In this document: piece after piece, positions 7,271 to 15,980 of the stretch
Layout: each line of letters begins with the position of its first letter
Position numbering within the stretch: position 1 is the stretch's first letter
From: G963665925 sp963678925
Lineage (GTDB): Bacteria; Bacillota; Clostridia; Peptostreptococcales; Acidaminobacteraceae
Assembly (NCBI GenBank): GCA_963678925.1
Contig: OY787533.1
Coordinates: 1,054,001 to 1,118,000 of the forward strand
DNA: 64,000 bases
Direction of reading: 5' to 3'
The notes under the pieces: generated by a model
Database searches by the model: none
The model's input: only the letters and a program-made list of their open reading frames with translations
What the model was told of the DNA's origin: nothing
Program-made: the position numbers and the translations under genes

Positions 7271-8443
7271 ATGACAGTTTATGAAAAATCACTTGAAGCA
7301 CATAAGCAGCATAAGGGCAAAATCAGCGTTACCAGCAAGATGACAGTGAAGGACAGAGAAAGTCTCAGCATTGCCTACACACCGGGTGTCGCAGAGCCAT
7401 GCCGCGTCATTGCCGACAACAAGGCTGCCGTATACGACTACTGCTCAAAGGGCAATCTTGTCGCTGTCGTTTCTGATGGTTCCGCAGTTCTCGGCCTTGG
7501 AAACATCGGTGCTGAAGCTTCCATGCCAGTTATGGAGGGCAAAGCCATCCTTTTCAAGAACTTTGCAGATATTGACGCTTTCCCGATCTGTCTGGATACG
7601 CAAGATACAGATGAAATCGTTCAGATTGTCAAAGCCCTTCAGCCAAGCTTCGGCGGCATCAACCTCGAAGACATCGGGTCTCCGCGCTGCTTTGAAATCG
7701 AAGACCGTCTCATTAAGGAACTGGATATTCCCGTATTCCACGATGACCAGCACGGTACTGCAGTTGTTGTTTCTGCTGGCGTAATCAACGGCCTTCGTCT
7801 TGTGAACAAATCCATTGAGAATGTAACGGCTGTCCTCAACGGTCCGGGTGCGGCAGGTACTGCTATCGCCAAAATGCTTCTTGACCTCGGCATTGGCAAT
7901 ATGATCATCTGTGACGAAAACGGCATCCTCGATGCTGAGCGAGATGACATTGCACCTCACAAACGCGACCTTGCCCTCCAGACCAATAAGGATGGAAAAA
8001 AAGGCACTCTTTCAGACGCGCTTGAAAATGCCGATATCTTCGTTGGCGTTTCTGTTGCAAACTGTGTTACAGGAGAAATGATTTCCAAAATGAACAGTGA
8101 TGCCATTGTATTTGCTATGGCCAACCCTACGCCTGAAATCATGCCTGAGATCGCAAAAGCTGCAGGCGTGCGCGTCATGGGTACAGGCCGTTCGGACTTC
8201 CCAAACCAGATCAATAACGTCATTGCATTCCCTGGTATTTTCAGAGGGGCGCTTGATGCTGGCGCGACTCAAATCAATGCTGAAATGAAGCGTGCATCCG
8301 TCTATGCCATAGCAGATATCATCTCCAAGTCAGAGCTGTCTGAAGACTACATCATTCCAGACCCATTTGACCCAAGAATCGTCGATCAAGTAGCAAAAGC
8401 AGTTTCTGAAGCTGCACAGAAAACGGGCGTTATCAGAAAATAA
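7271..8443 (+). CDS. Malic enzyme (malate to pyruvate, NAD(P)-dependent)
   Basis: The 390-residue protein matches the short prokaryotic malic enzymes that decarboxylate malate to pyruvate and CO2. Visible marks are 'YTPGVAEPC' (N-terminal malic domain), 'SDGSAVLGLGNIG', 'HDDQHGTAVV' with metal-binding acids, and a Rossmann nucleotide motif 'GPGAAGTAIAKML' near residue 195. The ATG at 7271 is chosen because a full AAGGAGG (7258-7264) precedes it; an in-frame upstream ATG has no such site. Divergent LysR gene and operator suggest substrate-responsive expression. NAD versus NADP preference cannot be decided by eye. Confidence 0.94.
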   Translation: MTVYEKSLEAHKQHKGKISVTSKMTVKDRESLSIAYTPGVAEPCRVIADNKAAVYDYCSKGNLVAVVSDGSAVLGLGNIGAEASMPVMEGKAILFKNFADIDAFPICLDTQDTDEIVQIVKALQPSFGGINLEDIGSPRCFEIEDRLIKELDIPVFHDDQHGTAVVVSAGVINGLRLVNKSIENVTAVLNGPGAAGTAIAKMLLDLGIGNMIICDENGILDAERDDIAPHKRDLALQTNKDGKKGTLSDALENADIFVGVSVANCVTGEMISKMNSDAIVFAMANPTPEIMPEIAKAAGVRVMGTGRSDFPNQINNVIAFPGIFRGALDAGATQINAEMKRASVYAIADIISKSELSEDYIIPDPFDPRIVDQVAKAVSEAAQKTGVIRK

Positions 8444-8463
8444 TTTTCATTTCAAAAAACACA

Positions 8464-8513
8464 GGGGCTGCTGCAGACAGAATCATTGATTCTATCCGCA
8501 GCAGCCCCTTTTT
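8464..8513 (+). terminator. Terminator after malic enzyme
   Basis: GGGGCTGCTGC (8464-8474) pairs with GCAGCAGCCCC (8498-8508), with an inner AGAATC/GATTCT helix, and TTTTT follows. Confidence 0.9.
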
Positions 8514-8537
8514 CCTATTCAATCCCTGCGCTATATA

Positions 8538-9893
8538 TTAGTTCTTAAAGCTGTGTACCGGTGCCGGAATACGTCCGCCACGCTGGATCAGCCTTTCGCT
8601 TGAGCATCCATGTGTTGGCATGATTGGTGCATAGCCAAGAAGACCACCGAAATGTGCCTCTTCACCAACACCTTTGCCAATTACAGGTATGATTCGTACA
8701 GCGGTTGTCTTATGATTGATCATACCGATTGCCGCTTCATCAGCAATCATTGCTGAAATCGTCGTTGCAGGTGTGTCGCCTGGAATGGCAATCATATCGA
8801 GACCAACACTGCATACACAAGTCATGGCTTCAAGCTTGTCCAGCGTCAACTCGCCAGAGCTTGCAGCCGCAATCATCCCTTCATCTTCACTGACTGGTAT
8901 GAAAGCGCCGCTTAAGCCCCCTACGTGTGAAGATGCCATAATGCCACCCTTTTTAACCGAGTCATTCAGCAGGGCTAGGGCAGCCGTCGTACCATGACCG
9001 CCTGTCACATCCACACCGATTTCTTCAAGAATACGTGCAACACTGTCTCCAATTTCCGGTGTTGGTGCAAGCGACAGGTCTAAAACGCCAAATTCCACAC
9101 CAAGACGCTCAGCTGCCGTCTTGCCGATTAGCTCGCCGGCACGGGTGATTTTGAAAGCCGTTTTCTTAATTGTTTCGCATACCGCTTCAAAGGACTCACC
9201 TTTAACCTTTTCAAGTGCTGACTTCACAACGCCTGGACCACTTACGCCCACGTTGATGATGACATCCGCTTCACCCGGGCCATGGAAGGCACCTGCCATA
9301 AATGGGTTATCTTCCACAGCATTGCAGAAGGCAACGAATTTCGCACAGCCAAGGGAATCCTGGTCTTTTGTCTTCTCTGCAATTTCAAGTATGGTTGTTC
9401 CGAGCAGCGCAATAGCGTCCATGTTGATGCCCGAACGGGTGTCGCCCACATTTACCGAAGAACAAACACGACCTGTTGTCGCCAGAGCCACAGGAAGGCT
9501 CTCAATGAGCTTTCTGTCTGCTGGTGTCATGCCCTTTTGCACAAGTGCGGAAAAACCACCAATAAAGTTCACGCCTACCGTCTCAGCGGCGTGGTCAAGC
9601 ATTTCTGCCCATTTCACAAAATCAGGTTCCTTGGACGCCTGGGCAACCAATGCGATTGGTGTGACAGAAATTCTTTTATTGATAATCGGAATGCCGAATT
9701 CTCTGGCAATCCCTTCTGCTACCTCTACCAGCTGGCCTGCTTTACCAACTATTTTATCGTATGCACGCGCACGCGCTTTCTCATCGTCACTGTCAGCACA
9801 GTCAAGAAGGTTGATGCCCATCGTTACTGTTCTGATATCCAGTTTTTCTTCCTCTACCATTCTAATCGTTTCAAGTATTTGCTGTTTTTGCAT
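8538..9893 (-). CDS. UPF0210/DUF711 (PFL-like) family protein
   Basis: The 451-residue protein has the full length and character of the UPF0210 (DUF711) family, a glycyl-radical-enzyme-like fold of unknown reaction that is usually encoded beside an ACT-domain UPF0237 protein. Glycine-rich conserved stretches such as 'GGFSALVQKGMTPADRKLI' and 'FHGPGEADVIINVGVSGPGV' are visible. A GGAGGG site precedes the ATG. The ACT gene ends 9 bases upstream, so the two form one operon. A glycine riboswitch in the leader points to a role in glycine or one-carbon metabolism. Confidence 0.92.
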   Translation of the reverse strand: MQKQQILETIRMVEEEKLDIRTVTMGINLLDCADSDDEKARARAYDKIVGKAGQLVEVAEGIAREFGIPIINKRISVTPIALVAQASKEPDFVKWAEMLDHAAETVGVNFIGGFSALVQKGMTPADRKLIESLPVALATTGRVCSSVNVGDTRSGINMDAIALLGTTILEIAEKTKDQDSLGCAKFVAFCNAVEDNPFMAGAFHGPGEADVIINVGVSGPGVVKSALEKVKGESFEAVCETIKKTAFKITRAGELIGKTAAERLGVEFGVLDLSLAPTPEIGDSVARILEEIGVDVTGGHGTTAALALLNDSVKKGGIMASSHVGGLSGAFIPVSEDEGMIAAASSGELTLDKLEAMTCVCSVGLDMIAIPGDTPATTISAMIADEAAIGMINHKTTAVRIIPVIGKGVGEEAHFGGLLGYAPIMPTHGCSSERLIQRGGRIPAPVHSFKN

Positions 9894-9902
9894 GGTGCCC
9901 TC

Positions 9903-10172
9903 CTATAGCTGATGCATGCTCATGAATATTTCTTCTCTTTGAATTCGGATACTTAGCTCAAGTTCTTTTCCAAGTTCAAGCAGGCGTTCACGCACCTGGT
10001 CAAACGTCTTGGCTGAACTTGATAAATTGACAAGCATCATCATTGTGAAGTTCTTTCCCATGATTGTCTGATTCACATCTTCGATATTCACATCATTTTC
10101 AGCGAGAACTCTGCTGATTGCTGCAATAATGCCAACCTTGTCGCCACCAATGACCGTAACTATAGCCTTCAT
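9903..10172 (-). CDS. ACT-domain protein (UPF0237)
   Basis: This 89-residue protein is essentially one ACT domain ('AIVTVIGGDKVGIIAAISRVLAE', then 'VNIEDVNQTIMG'). ACT domains bind amino acids and are related to the glycine cleavage regulator GcvR. AGGAGG precedes the ATG. It is the first gene after the glycine riboswitch, followed by the UPF0210 gene. I infer that it senses glycine or a related amino acid for its partner. Confidence 0.92.
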   Translation of the reverse strand: MKAIVTVIGGDKVGIIAAISRVLAENDVNIEDVNQTIMGKNFTMMMLVNLSSSAKTFDQVRERLLELGKELELSIRIQREEIFMSMHQL

Positions 10173-10234
10173 AAATAACCTCCTAAATACACTTGCATTC
10201 TCTATCTAAGTCTTCATTAAAATATAAAACAAAA

Positions 10235-10251
10235 GAGACCCATAGGGTCTC
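10235..10251 (-). terminator. Riboswitch-controlled intrinsic terminator
   Basis: On the minus strand GAGACCC-TAT-GGGTCTC is a perfect hairpin followed by TTTTGTTTT. It stands between the riboswitch aptamer and the ACT gene, so it is probably the regulated terminator. Its 5' shoulder (complement of 10249-10256) can instead pair with the aptamer's 5' P1 strand (10377-10384) over 8 bp. Confidence 0.75.
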
Positions 10252-10287
10252 TGGAGATTAAATAGCAGGACAACAAAGCTGACTGAT

Positions 10288-10441
10288 CAGCCCATCAAGT
10301 TGTCCTCTGTCCTTTTACCTGAGAGTTTGGTCCCTGCATAAGCAGAAATTTTCCCCTTCGGTGCTCTTTCGAGTCTCTCCAGAGGCCCGTCCAGAAACGG
10401 TCAAACATACTTGTTTTTCCGAGTCCTTCGTCCGGCCCGTA
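10288..10441 (-). promoter_or_regulatory. Glycine riboswitch
   Basis: The minus strand contains the conserved glycine aptamer core: CACCGAAGGGG, then a variable arm, then AAACTCTCAGGTAAAAGG and ACAGAGG. P1 forms between CCTCTG (near 10380-10385) and CAGAGG. Only one complete aptamer is visible. The preceding stem (about 10388-10441, GGGCC...GGGCC-like) may be the 'ghost' partner stem seen in singlet glycine riboswitches. The downstream terminator and competing 8-bp pairing indicate control by transcription termination. The usual gcvT operon or glycine transporter is absent; the controlled genes are the ACT and UPF0210 genes. Confidence 0.85.
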
Positions 10442-10456
10442 TTAGAAATTATAATG

Positions 10457-10485
10457 AGTATAGCAGTCTTTTCCCTTTCTTACAA
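10457..10485 (-). promoter_or_regulatory. Promoter of the riboswitch/ACT/UPF0210 operon
   Basis: On the minus strand TTGTAA (10480-10485) and TATACT (10457-10462) are spaced by 17 bases. Transcription would begin near 10450, just upstream of the riboswitch. Confidence 0.55.
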
Positions 10486-10605
10486 CACTTTTGGTAACAT
10501 TCTCGTAAAAAATATTAAAAAAAATTCATAGTTGGCACAAATTTTGTTATTCACTTCACACAGAATACCTGAATGCCCTTAAACATGTTGTCATATTGTC
10601 CTATA

Positions 10606-10645
10606 AAAATAGAAATGCCAGCGCAATCCATAGATTGTTCTGGCA
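10606..10645 (-). terminator. Terminator of rex
   Basis: On the minus strand TGCCAG and CTGGCA form the outer stem with an inner CAATC/GATTG helix, and TTTCTATTTTT follows. Confidence 0.75.
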
Positions 10646-10713
10646 CTTTTGATTTCTATTAAATTCTTATTCAATCTTTTGATTGATCTTTTGTTCAGTC
10701 TTTTCCCAGTTTC

Positions 10714-11355
10714 CTAGTCAAGCTCTCCATCGGAATCCTTCAGGAAGTATGACAGGGTCAGCAGGTTATCAATCAGATGCACGTTTTCAACGATAATATC
10801 CTCAGGTACCTTCAGATCAATCGGCGCAAAGTTCCAGATTGCCTTAATACCGCATTTAACGAGGGTATCAGCAACTTCCTGGGCACCAGACTGATTCGTA
10901 CAGATATAAGCGATCGAAACTTCCTCTTTTTCTACAAAGCGCTGGATCTTGTCCATATCCATAACATCAATGCCATTGATTGTCAGCCCTACGATTTTAG
11001 GATTCACATCAAAAATTCCCTTCAGTTCAAAACCGAAGCGATTAAAGCTCGAATAGTTTGCAAGCGCCTGCCCCAGGTTACCTGCACCGATGATGACTGT
11101 GTTGTACTTTTTGTTCAGGCCAAGTATTTTGCCGATTTCATGATACAGATCTTCGACATTGTACCCGTAGCCTTGTTGTCCGAACCCCCCAAAGTTGTTG
11201 AGATCCTGACGAATTTGCGATGCCGTAAAACCAATAATGTCACTCAGTTCCTTAGATGAAATCCGCTTTACATCCCTATCCAGCAGATCCCTCAAGTATC
11301 TGTGATACTTCGGCAGTCTTCTAATAACTGCCATCGAAATTTTATTGTTAGCCAT
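10714..11355 (-). CDS. rex: Redox-sensing transcriptional repressor Rex
   Basis: The 213-residue protein has the Rex layout: an N-terminal winged helix (residues ~1-80, 'RLPKYHRYLRDLL', 'SKELSDIIGFTASQIRQDLNNFGGFGQQGYGY') and a Rossmann NAD(H)-binding domain ('VIIGAGNLGQAL' near residue 87). The C-terminal helix swaps in the dimer. Rex represses fermentation and NADH re-oxidation genes until the NADH/NAD+ ratio rises. The start is the second in-frame ATG because GGAGGT lies just before it. No clear Rex operator was found in its own upstream region. Confidence 0.96.
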   Translation of the reverse strand: MANNKISMAVIRRLPKYHRYLRDLLDRDVKRISSKELSDIIGFTASQIRQDLNNFGGFGQQGYGYNVEDLYHEIGKILGLNKKYNTVIIGAGNLGQALANYSSFNRFGFELKGIFDVNPKIVGLTINGIDVMDMDKIQRFVEKEEVSIAYICTNQSGAQEVADTLVKCGIKAIWNFAPIDLKVPEDIIVENVHLIDNLLTLSYFLKDSDGELD

Positions 11356-11387
11356 GTTTACCTCCATATCGCCAAGATGCTATAAAA

Positions 11388-11417
11388 ATTATAGCAAACG
11401 TGATTTTAATCTGTCAA
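11388..11417 (-). promoter_or_regulatory. Promoter of rex
   Basis: On the minus strand a perfect TTGACA (11412-11417) and a perfect TATAAT (11388-11393) are separated by 18 bases, about 33 bases upstream of the rex ATG. Confidence 0.75.
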
Positions 11418-11612
11418 ACTCTTGACAATCTTTTATCAAAGATTCGGTCAAATTTCGTCCCGCATCCCTTCATTTTACGTAATTTTCCGTGTATAAAATT
11501 ATTTTCACAAGCAATTTGCTAAACCATGCCTTCTTCCTATAAAATAGGTAGGGACAGGATTTTTGTACCCGAATATCCGTGATTTATCCTTTTAAGATGG
11601 AGGTTTATATAA

Positions 11613-13526
11613 ATGATTGCACTATCTTGCAGTAACATAACAAAATCCTATGGAATCGATGTAATTCTCGAAGGTCTCAGCTTCACAATTGAAACAGGTG
11701 ACCGCATTGGTCTCATCGGCAGAAACGGCGCCGGCAAATCCACACTGTTTAAAATTATCACAGGCGAACTCACCTATGACTCAGGGGATATATACAAGGC
11801 CAAGGACCTGAGTATTGGTTATCTTGAGCAGGCACCTGAAATCAGCGCTGATGATTCTCTATACGACTACTGTCTTCCTGTTTTTCAGCATCTGATTGAC
11901 ACGGAAAAACGCCTTAGGGAAATGGAGCATGAAATTGCAGACCTGAGTGAAAAGCACCAGGAAGCTCCTGAAACCCTTCTTGCCGACTACGCACACCTGC
12001 TTGAAGCCTTTGAATCAGACAACGGCTACGGTTATAAGAGTGAAATCCGCGGCGTCCTGAAGGGTCTGGGCTTTACAGATGAGGAAATCACCCGCCCGGC
12101 AAGCGTCCTCAGCGGCGGTCAGAAATCCAGACTCAACATTGCCAAGCTCTTGCTTGGCAAGCCCGACATCCTTCTGCTTGACGAACCGACTAACCACCTG
12201 GATATCAAGGCAACAAGCTGGCTAGAGACTTTTCTTTCAAACTATCCGGGAACCCTTGTGGTCATTTCCCACGACAGATACTTCCTCGACCAGGTTGTCA
12301 ACAGGATCTTTGAAATCGAAAATACAAGCCTTCTGGCACATAAGGGCAGTTATTCTGAATTTGCAGAATTCAAGCGCGCACGCTACGAAGAACAGCTGAA
12401 AGCCTATGAAGCCCAGCAAAAGGAACTTCAAAAGCAAGAAGATCTTATCCGCAAGTTCAAGCAGCACGGCACGGAGAAACTCGCCAAACGCGCTCAGAGC
12501 CGCGAAAAGCGCCTGGAACATGTCGAACGCCTGGACAAGCCCATGTGGCTTGATGAGCGTGCCCACATCCACCTGTCCACACAAATCAAGAGCGGCAACG
12601 ATGTGCTTCACGCAGAAAATCTGGCCATGGCCTATCCAAATACCCCTCTCTTTGAAAATGTCAGCTTTGATATTTATAAGGAGGAACGTATTGGACTCAT
12701 TGGTCCCAACGGTATTGGGAAAACAACCCTCTTTAAAATTCTTCTGAATCAGCTTGAGGCGACACAGGGTGAATTTAAAATTGGGCACCATGTCATGCCG
12801 GGCTACTATGACCAGGACCAGTCCAACCTGTCTCCTGAAAACAACATCGTCGAAGAAATTTCAGATGCCAACCCTCAGCTGGATACGGTTGAAATAAGAA
12901 CCCTACTAGGCGCCTTTCTCTTTAAGGGCGATGACGTCTTCAAAAACGTCGGACAGCTCAGCGGTGGCGAAAAGGGACGTGTGGCCCTGCTTAAGCTCAT
13001 GTTGTCACAAGCCAACCTGCTCCTGCTCGATGAACCGACCAACCACCTGGATATCAGCTCAAAGGAAGCACTGGAAGATGCCATTCTAGGATACGACGGC
13101 ACGCTTCTATCGATTTCCCACGACAGATACTTCCTCAACCGTGTCTGTACAAAAATATTTGAGCTGCAGGCCGATGGCATGCGTATCTATTACGGCAACT
13201 ATGACTACTACAGAGAAAAGCTTAAGCAGGCTGAAATGTCAGACCTGCTGGAGGCTGAGCCTGTACAGAAAACCAAAACACAGGTCCGTGAAGAACGAAA
13301 GAAGGAAAAGGAAGCCGCTGCACAGCTCCGCAAGCAAAAGAAGGAGCAGCAGGATCTTGAAAGTGCCATCCACAGCACGGAAGAACAGATCGAAGCCCTT
13401 GAAGCACAGCTTTGCCTGGAGGAAATCTACTCCGACCCAGAAAAGAGCCAGTCCATTCACAAGGATCTTACTGAAATTCGTGCCAAATTAGACGAAATGT
13501 ATGAAACATGGGAATCACTTATATGA
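11613..13526 (+). CDS. ABC-F family ATPase (ribosome-associated)
   Basis: The 637-residue soluble protein has two ABC ATPase domains and no membrane span. Walker A motifs are GRNGAGKST (36-44) and GPNGIGKTT (near 366). Signature and Walker B motifs are 'LSGGQKSRL...LLLDEPTNHLD' and 'LSGGEKGRV...LLLDEPTNHLD'. A charged linker (about 245-305) with repeated Lys/Arg/Glu corresponds to the P-site tRNA-interaction motif. The C-terminal ~90 residues are a charged coiled coil. Members act on the ribosome as translation factors or antibiotic protection proteins. The coiled-coil tail favours a Uup/YdiF-like housekeeping type. GGAGGT precedes the ATG. Confidence 0.92.
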   Translation: MIALSCSNITKSYGIDVILEGLSFTIETGDRIGLIGRNGAGKSTLFKIITGELTYDSGDIYKAKDLSIGYLEQAPEISADDSLYDYCLPVFQHLIDTEKRLREMEHEIADLSEKHQEAPETLLADYAHLLEAFESDNGYGYKSEIRGVLKGLGFTDEEITRPASVLSGGQKSRLNIAKLLLGKPDILLLDEPTNHLDIKATSWLETFLSNYPGTLVVISHDRYFLDQVVNRIFEIENTSLLAHKGSYSEFAEFKRARYEEQLKAYEAQQKELQKQEDLIRKFKQHGTEKLAKRAQSREKRLEHVERLDKPMWLDERAHIHLSTQIKSGNDVLHAENLAMAYPNTPLFENVSFDIYKEERIGLIGPNGIGKTTLFKILLNQLEATQGEFKIGHHVMPGYYDQDQSNLSPENNIVEEISDANPQLDTVEIRTLLGAFLFKGDDVFKNVGQLSGGEKGRVALLKLMLSQANLLLLDEPTNHLDISSKEALEDAILGYDGTLLSISHDRYFLNRVCTKIFELQADGMRIYYGNYDYYREKLKQAEMSDLLEAEPVQKTKTQVREERKKEKEAAAQLRKQKKEQQDLESAIHSTEEQIEALEAQLCLEEIYSDPEKSQSIHKDLTEIRAKLDEMYETWESLI

Positions 13527-13597
13527 TAATATTGATATAGACAGTGCTGATACAGCATATATAATAGTAACTATATAATTATATTAGGAGGCCAACT

Positions 13598-13825
13598 ATG
13601 TTTGATAAGGTTAAGGATATTATCGAGCAGCAGCTTGACATTGTAGGACAAGGAAGAATTACCATAGAATCATCCATTACTGATGATCTCAAGGCAGACT
13701 CACTGGATGCGGCTCAGATCATCATGGCAATTGAAGAGGAATACGACATTGAAATTCCAGATGATACAGCTTTGGGCTTCAAAACGATTCAGGAAATCCT
13801 GACTTACCTCGAAGAGAATGTCTAA
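13598..13825 (+). CDS. Acyl carrier protein
   Basis: This 75-residue acidic helical protein contains the phosphopantetheine site 'ADSLDAAQIIMAIEEEY', where serine carries the prosthetic group. It fits the family's usual length and has a strong AGGAGG site. It stands apart from any fatty-acid synthesis cluster, 72 bases after the ABC-F gene and with its own terminator. It may be a second carrier protein with a specialised partner or the housekeeping AcpP encoded away from the fab genes; the sequence does not decide. Confidence 0.92.
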   Translation: MFDKVKDIIEQQLDIVGQGRITIESSITDDLKADSLDAAQIIMAIEEEYDIEIPDDTALGFKTIQEILTYLEENV

Positions 13826-13838
13826 CAAGAAAAAACGA

Positions 13839-13881
13839 AGGCCTACATGACGGATGTACTTTCCGCATGTAGACCTTTTTT
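13839..13881 (+). terminator. Terminator after the acyl carrier protein gene
   Basis: AGGCCTACATG pairs with CATGTAGACCT with one mismatch, and TTTTTTACTTTTTT follows. Confidence 0.85.
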
Positions 13882-14021
13882 ACTTTTTTGATTGCATAAC
13901 GCAAAACTCTAGATTATGTAAACTCAGTTTTGTGAATGTTTTCTTGCATTAGCCAATTTGACCAAACATATAATTACGAAATACGAATATTTTTCAAAGT
14001 TATTCAACACTTCCCACATAG

Positions 14022-14094
14022 TTTTCCACATGAAAATGGGGTGTTTCATGCGCTTTTTATTATTTTATCCACATTATCCACAAGTTTATACACA
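14022..14094 (+). other. DnaA-box cluster
   Basis: Four sites fit TTWTNCACA on the same strand: TTTTCCACA (14022-14030), TTATCCACA (14065-14073), TTATCCACA (14074-14082, directly abutting) and TTATACACA (14086-14094). Two are perfect consensus and the region is AT-rich. No dnaA, dnaN or other origin gene is near, so I read it as a DnaA-binding cluster for titration or control, or less likely an origin. The 13826-14243 gap has no credible gene. Confidence 0.65.
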
Positions 14095-14243
14095 GAAATC
14101 TGGAAGAATTCTGAACATTCGTATAGCTCGAAGTCGGTTTACATAACACTTATTTTTCGTGAAGTTCTTGACTTTCGCAACATGCAGGAGTGGAAATGTT
14201 TTACACTTCATAAGTCTCCATATCCGCCTGTCCCTTTTGAGCT

Positions 14244-15272
14244 TTACTTGGGCTTAACCCCAAGCTTTAGGTTTGGAACTGCATTGAGTGCGGCATTTCC
14301 TCTCACACCCTGGAGGTAGTCATAATAGCCGGCACACCCGATCATTGCAGCATTGTCCGTGCACAGCTCAAGAGACGGATAATAGAGGACTATGCCATTT
14401 TTCTCGGCATCCTGTCCAAGTCTTTCACGGAGTCCATTATTGGCTGCAACACCACCAGCAAGGACAATTTTATCTACATTGCAGGCTTTTGCCGCCCGTA
14501 CCGCCTTAGTAGAAAGGACTTCAACCACCGATGCCTGAAAACTTGCCGCGACATCTTTTGGGATAACCTCAACATCTTTCATCTTGCACTGATTCAAATA
14601 GTTGAGCACGGCAGACTTGAGGCCGCTGAAGCTGAAATCAAGGCTGTCTTTTTCAAGAAATACGCGTGGAAAATGAATGGCTTCCGGATTTCCAACTTTG
14701 GCAAGCTGATCGATTTTAGGTCCACCCGGATACCCAAGACCCAAGGTTCTGGCAACCTTGTCAAAGGCTTCTCCTGCGGCGTCATCACGTGTTCTTCCCA
14801 GGATTTCATAAATACCGTAGTCCTTGACGTGAACGAGGTGGGAATGTCCACCTGAAACAATCAGGCACACAAATGGCGGCTCAAGTTCTGGAAACTGTAT
14901 GAAGTTCGCACAGATATGGCCCTCAATATGATTAACAGGAACCAGCGGCTTCTCTAGGGCAAATGCCAGCGCCTTTGCTGTTGAAACACCTACAAGGAGG
15001 GCTCCAACGAGGCCAGGACCATAGGTCACTGCAATCATGTCCATTTCTTCAAGACTTTTTCCTGCCACCTGCAGCGCCTCATCAATCACGCCAGAAATCT
15101 TTTCCACATGGTTTCGCGACGCGATTTCCGGTACCACGCCACCAAACTTCTTATGAATATCAATTTGCGAATATATAATATTGGATAATACTGTCCGGCC
15201 ATTGAGCACCACCGCTGCAGATGTCTCGTCACAGCTGCTCTCGATTGCCAAGGTCAATAAGTTTTCATTCAA
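14244..15272 (-). CDS. tsaD: tRNA N6-adenosine threonylcarbamoyltransferase TsaD
   Basis: TsaD transfers threonylcarbamoyl to A37 of ANN-decoding tRNAs with TsaB and TsaE. The protein shows the ASKHA-fold family start 'LAIESSCDETSAAVV', the metal motif 'NHIEGH', 'SGGHSHLV' and 'AGGVAANNGLRERL'. Length (~342) is normal. I choose the TTG at 15272: AAGGA (15283-15287) lies 10 bases before it, while the GTG at 15281 is only one base from that site. It is the last gene of the tsaE-tsaB-rimI-yip1-tsaD operon, so most of the t6A pathway is together. Confidence 0.96.
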   Translation of the reverse strand: MNENLLTLAIESSCDETSAAVVLNGRTVLSNIIYSQIDIHKKFGGVVPEIASRNHVEKISGVIDEALQVAGKSLEEMDMIAVTYGPGLVGALLVGVSTAKALAFALEKPLVPVNHIEGHICANFIQFPELEPPFVCLIVSGGHSHLVHVKDYGIYEILGRTRDDAAGEAFDKVARTLGLGYPGGPKIDQLAKVGNPEAIHFPRVFLEKDSLDFSFSGLKSAVLNYLNQCKMKDVEVIPKDVAASFQASVVEVLSTKAVRAAKACNVDKIVLAGGVAANNGLRERLGQDAEKNGIVLYYPSLELCTDNAAMIGCAGYYDYLQGVRGNAALNAVPNLKLGVKPK

Positions 15273-15299
15273 ATAAATCACATCCTTAATATTTCGTGC

Positions 15300-15980
15300 T
15301 TACATTGCACCTGCAAGTCCGAGTCCTATGACCATAAGCCATGGCCCAAATACCGCTATAAATGCTTTCAAGGCAGACAATCCCTGCACTCGTCTTATAC
15401 CCACCATGCTCACAGCAAGATACCACAGGGCAAACAGGTCAATAGCAGAAAGCACTGAAAACCAACTACTGGATTCACTGCCTTCACCTAGAAGCATGGC
15501 TGCCGAAAAAGAAAAATAGGGATTCTTGAAGGCGAGTACAATCACCGCACGAACAATTTGTCCAATCAGCATAATCAAATAGGCATTTAGGACAACGCCC
15601 AGGGTTTCTTTAAATTTCCCCGAACCACCCAAAATGGTTGATAGGGCATAGGCCACACCACCCTTGAAAAAGGGAGTACAGACCAGATAGAACATGCTCA
15701 TGAACATTGCAGCGTTCGCACCGCCATGGACAAGTGCCTCAGCTTCTTCCGCCGTATAGGTCTGAGCAGACTGCTGAACCGCCTTCATGGTCATTTGAAG
15801 AAACATTGGCCGCTGGGGTATGAAAATCAGCATGCTGACGATAACAAGAACAATCCCAATCGCCATTAGCATGGGCCGTTTCGCGGCGTCTTCCATTGCC
15901 ATTGCAGGCGCTAGCACTACACTTCGGATTCTGCCTGGAAGACTCTGTCCACCAATTTCGCCCTGGTTATTCTCTGTCAT
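15300..15980 (-). CDS. YIP1-family integral membrane protein
   Basis: The 226-residue protein has five predicted membrane spans and a Yip1-like arrangement: a soluble N-terminus with 'RIRSVVLAPAMAMED', then hydrophobic spans including 'NAYLIMLIGQIVRAVIVLAF'. Function in bacteria is unclear. The ATG at 15980 is chosen because GGAGGGG lies 7 bases upstream; an earlier in-frame ATG overlaps that site. Its first codons overlap the end of rimI, so it is translationally tied to the tsa operon. Family assignment is by recognition of the general pattern only. Confidence 0.65.
   Translation of the reverse strand: MTENNQGEIGGQSLPGRIRSVVLAPAMAMEDAAKRPMLMAIGIVLVIVSMLIFIPQRPMFLQMTMKAVQQSAQTYTAEEAEALVHGGANAAMFMSMFYLVCTPFFKGGVAYALSTILGGSGKFKETLGVVLNAYLIMLIGQIVRAVIVLAFKNPYFSFSAAMLLGEGSESSSWFSVLSAIDLFALWYLAVSMVGIRRVQGLSALKAFIAVFGPWLMVIGLGLAGAM

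Noticed and set aside
9121..9912. Long plus-strand open frame opposite the UPF0210 gene
   Set aside because: It mirrors codon bias of the strongly supported UPF0210 gene on the other strand.
14022..14094. Assignment as the chromosomal origin oriC
   Set aside because: No dnaA, dnaN, recF, gyrB or similar neighbours; kept only as a DnaA-box cluster.
13936..14319. Open frame of 127 codons over the DnaA-box region
   Set aside because: No ribosome site, atypical AT-rich composition, and overlap with the end of tsaD.
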